This document shows, one piece after another, positions 62,776 through 64,000 of a stretch of DNA of 64,000 nt. The DNA is from Hyphomicrobiaceae bacterium (GTDB lineage Bacteria > Pseudomonadota > Alphaproteobacteria > Rhizobiales > Hyphomicrobiaceae). Where the stretch lies: NCBI GenBank assembly GCA_022844275.1, contig JALHMB010000003.1:310001-374000 (forward strand). Reading direction: 5' to 3'. The notes beneath the pieces were generated by a model. That model was not told the origin of the DNA, searched no databases, and was given only the letters and a program-made list of their open reading frames with translations. A program made the translations under genes and the position numbers. Position 1 is the stretch's first letter, and the number at the start of each line of letters is the position of its first letter.

Positions 62776-63612
62776 TCACGCGAGCCAGCGTTTGCGCCGC
62801 TTGTAGTGCTTCACATCGCGGAACGATGAGCGCGCGCCACCGGCAACGCCGAGATAAAACTCGGCGACATCAGCATTCTCGCGCAGCGCCTTGGCCTCGC
62901 CATCGAGCACGACGCGACCGGTCTCCAGGATGTAGCCGTAGTTCGCATACTTGAGCGCCATGTTGGTGTTCTGCTCGGCGAGCAGTACCGATACGCCCTG
63001 CTCCTGATTGATGCGCTTGGTGATCTCGAAGATCTGCTCGACGAGCTGCGGCGCGAGACCCATGGAAGGCTCATCGAGCAGCATCATGCGCGGCCGGCTC
63101 ATGAGCGCGCGGCCAATGGCCGTCATCTGTTGCTCGCCGCCGGAGATATAGCCTGCCTGGCTCTGGCGGCGATCCTTGAGACGCGGAAAGTAGCTGTAGA
63201 TCATCTCGAGATCCTGGCGGACGGCAGCGCCGCCATCGCGGCGCGTGTATGCGCCCGTCATCAGGTTGTCCTCGACAGTCAGATGGCCGAAGCAGTGGCG
63301 GCCTTCCATGACGTGGACGAGCCCGCGCCGAACCATGGCGTTCGGCGTCAGGCCGTCGACGCGCTCGCCCTGAAACTCGATGGCGCCCTTTGTGACCTCC
63401 CCGCGCTCAGACTCCAGAAGGTTCGAGATAGCTTTGAGTGTCGTCGACTTGCCGGCGCCATTGGCACCGAGCAGCGCGACGATGCCGCCTTTGGGCACTT
63501 CGAGCGACACGCCCTTGAGCACGAGAATGACGTGGTCGTAGATGACCTCGATATTCTTGAGGCTCAGGATGGCTGGCGCCGGCGCTGCGGCAGGGGCGGC
63601 TTGAGCTGTCAC
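62776..63612 (-). CDS. livF: Branched-chain amino acid-type ABC transporter ATPase LivF
   Basis: ATP-binding subunit of 278 residues. Walker A G-A-N-G-A-G-K-S-T, signature I-S-G-G-E-Q-Q-M and Walker B M-M-L-L-D-E-P-S-M-G-L-A-P typify LivF. About 25 extra Ala/Pro-rich residues lie at the N-terminus and a basic tail (R-D-V-K-H-Y-K-R-R-K-R-W-L-A) at the C-terminus, a subgroup often linked to aromatic or organic acid uptake. GTG at 63612 has GGAG nine bases upstream; a TTG frame starts earlier. The other transporter genes lie beyond the window. Confidence 0.9.
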   Translation of the reverse strand: MTAQAAPAAAPAPAILSLKNIEVIYDHVILVLKGVSLEVPKGGIVALLGANGAGKSTTLKAISNLLESERGEVTKGAIEFQGERVDGLTPNAMVRRGLVHVMEGRHCFGHLTVEDNLMTGAYTRRDGGAAVRQDLEMIYSYFPRLKDRRQSQAGYISGGEQQMTAIGRALMSRPRMMLLDEPSMGLAPQLVEQIFEITKRINQEQGVSVLLAEQNTNMALKYANYGYILETGRVVLDGEAKALRENADVAEFYLGVAGGARSSFRDVKHYKRRKRWLA

Positions 63613-63646
63613 GCGGGCGGGCTCCAATTCATTTGGCTTGCGGTCT

Positions 63647-63672
63647 GAATGAGGCGGCGAGCCGCCTCATTC
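63647..63672 (-). other. Perfect hairpin between substrate-binding protein and livF
   Basis: GAATGAGGCGGC (63647-63658), then GA, then GCCGCCTCATTC (63661-63672): perfect 12-base arms. It lies 3' of the binding-protein gene and upstream of livF on the minus strand. Without a T-run it is not a classic terminator; it could be an mRNA-stabilising or attenuating stem. Confidence 0.6.
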
Positions 63673-63711
63673 GTTCGTCTATCGATTGGCCTTGCTTCCC
63701 GCACGATCGGA

Positions 63712-64000
63712 TCAGCTTTCCTTCGCGCAATCGCGCGGCGTGATTTTCTTTTCGGCAGCATACTTCGCCGACTGCTCCGCCACCATCGGGTCGAGGATCT
63801 TGCGATCCGCGGTATAGAAGTCGGAGATGATCTTCCACTCCTTGCCATCCCACTGGTGGACGCGGCCCTGATCGGCACCCTGGTGGTCCTCGCACGAGAA
63901 TTTTATGGGTGCGAGCATGCCCTCGAAGCCAAGCTCCTTGATGCGCGCGGCGGTCAGGTTCAGGTTTTCGAAGCCCCAGCGAACCTGCTCGCCGGTCAGC
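63712..64000 (-). CDS. ABC transporter substrate-binding protein, C-terminal part (runs off window)
   Basis: The 3' end of a substrate-binding protein gene in the branched-chain amino acid/amide family. The last about 95 residues are seen: L-T-G-E-Q-V-R-W-G-F-E-N, then C-E-D-H-Q-G, R-V-H-Q-W-D-G-K-E-W, and the stop after D-C-A-K-E-S. The frame stays open to the window edge, so the start is outside. Co-oriented with livF, with a hairpin between them. Ligand unknown. Confidence 0.82.
   Translation of the reverse strand, partial: LTGEQVRWGFENLNLTAARIKELGFEGMLAPIKFSCEDHQGADQGRVHQWDGKEWKIISDFYTADRKILDPMVAEQSAKYAAEKKITPRDCAKES

Overview
The window is about 64 kb of GC-rich chromosomal DNA from an alphaproteobacterium, most likely of the order Hyphomicrobiales (Rhizobiales). 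The inference rests on gene content: a RibB with a degraded RibA-like tail, a PopZ/DUF2497 polar-organiser homologue, a Cpa/Tad pilus locus with a separate divergent flp gene, an NDUFAF5-like protein, several class III CoA-transferase and acyl-CoA modules, and two five-gene peptide ABC transporters. Coding density is high. I found no rRNA, tRNA, CRISPR array, insertion sequence or prophage gene.

Layout. 1-5 kb: a nucleoside transporter, an AbrB-type membrane protein, two small HExxH proteins, an orphan helical protein and an outer-membrane beta-barrel. 5-9 kb: an HTH-fused O6-alkylguanine-DNA alkyltransferase, divergent from a tight riboflavin operon (ribE, RibB variant, ribH) that ends in nusB. 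8.9-12.6 kb: a collapsed glutathione S-transferase remnant, a dispersed palindromic repeat, a large TPR protein and a class I photolyase. 12.6-18.4 kb (minus strand): peptide-type ABC transporter 1. 18.7-26.2 kb (minus strand): a seven-gene CoA-thioester catabolic operon with two unlike acyl-CoA dehydrogenases, an ADP-forming acyl-CoA synthetase, a crotonase lacking both hydratase glutamates, two SDRs and a cysteine-free carboxymuconolactone decarboxylase-like protein. 26.4-29.5 kb: an M81 (MlrC) peptidase and glpD.

29.7-39.2 kb is the tight adherence (Tad/Cpa) locus: cpaA, cpaB, cpaC, cpaD, cpaE, cpaF, tadB and tadC on the minus strand, with flp divergent. The minor pilins (tadE/F/G) and tadD are not here. 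39.3-47.4 kb: a 905-residue DUF2339 membrane protein, the NDUFAF5-like protein, mtnA flanked by two SDR-fold proteins that both lack the catalytic tyrosine, and a long PopZ-like protein with 27-bp tandem repeats. 47.7-54.3 kb: guaB, an RsmB-type methyltransferase, a CitE-like lyase / CaiB CoA-transferase / Nudix cluster and an EamA transporter.

54.7-62.8 kb is peptide-type ABC transporter 2, translationally coupled to an M20 peptidase and followed by a ChaN-like (haem-binding family) secreted protein. It is a plausible peptide or haem uptake and processing operon. The window ends in a branched-chain amino-acid-type ABC system: livF, and the 3' end of its substrate-binding protein.

The least ordinary items are the CoA-thioester operon with the altered crotonase, the ChaN-linked peptide transporter, the two tyrosine-less SDRs around mtnA, the enlarged PopZ, and the paired palindromes in several leader and intercistronic gaps. 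All functional statements rest on motif reading; no database search was run.
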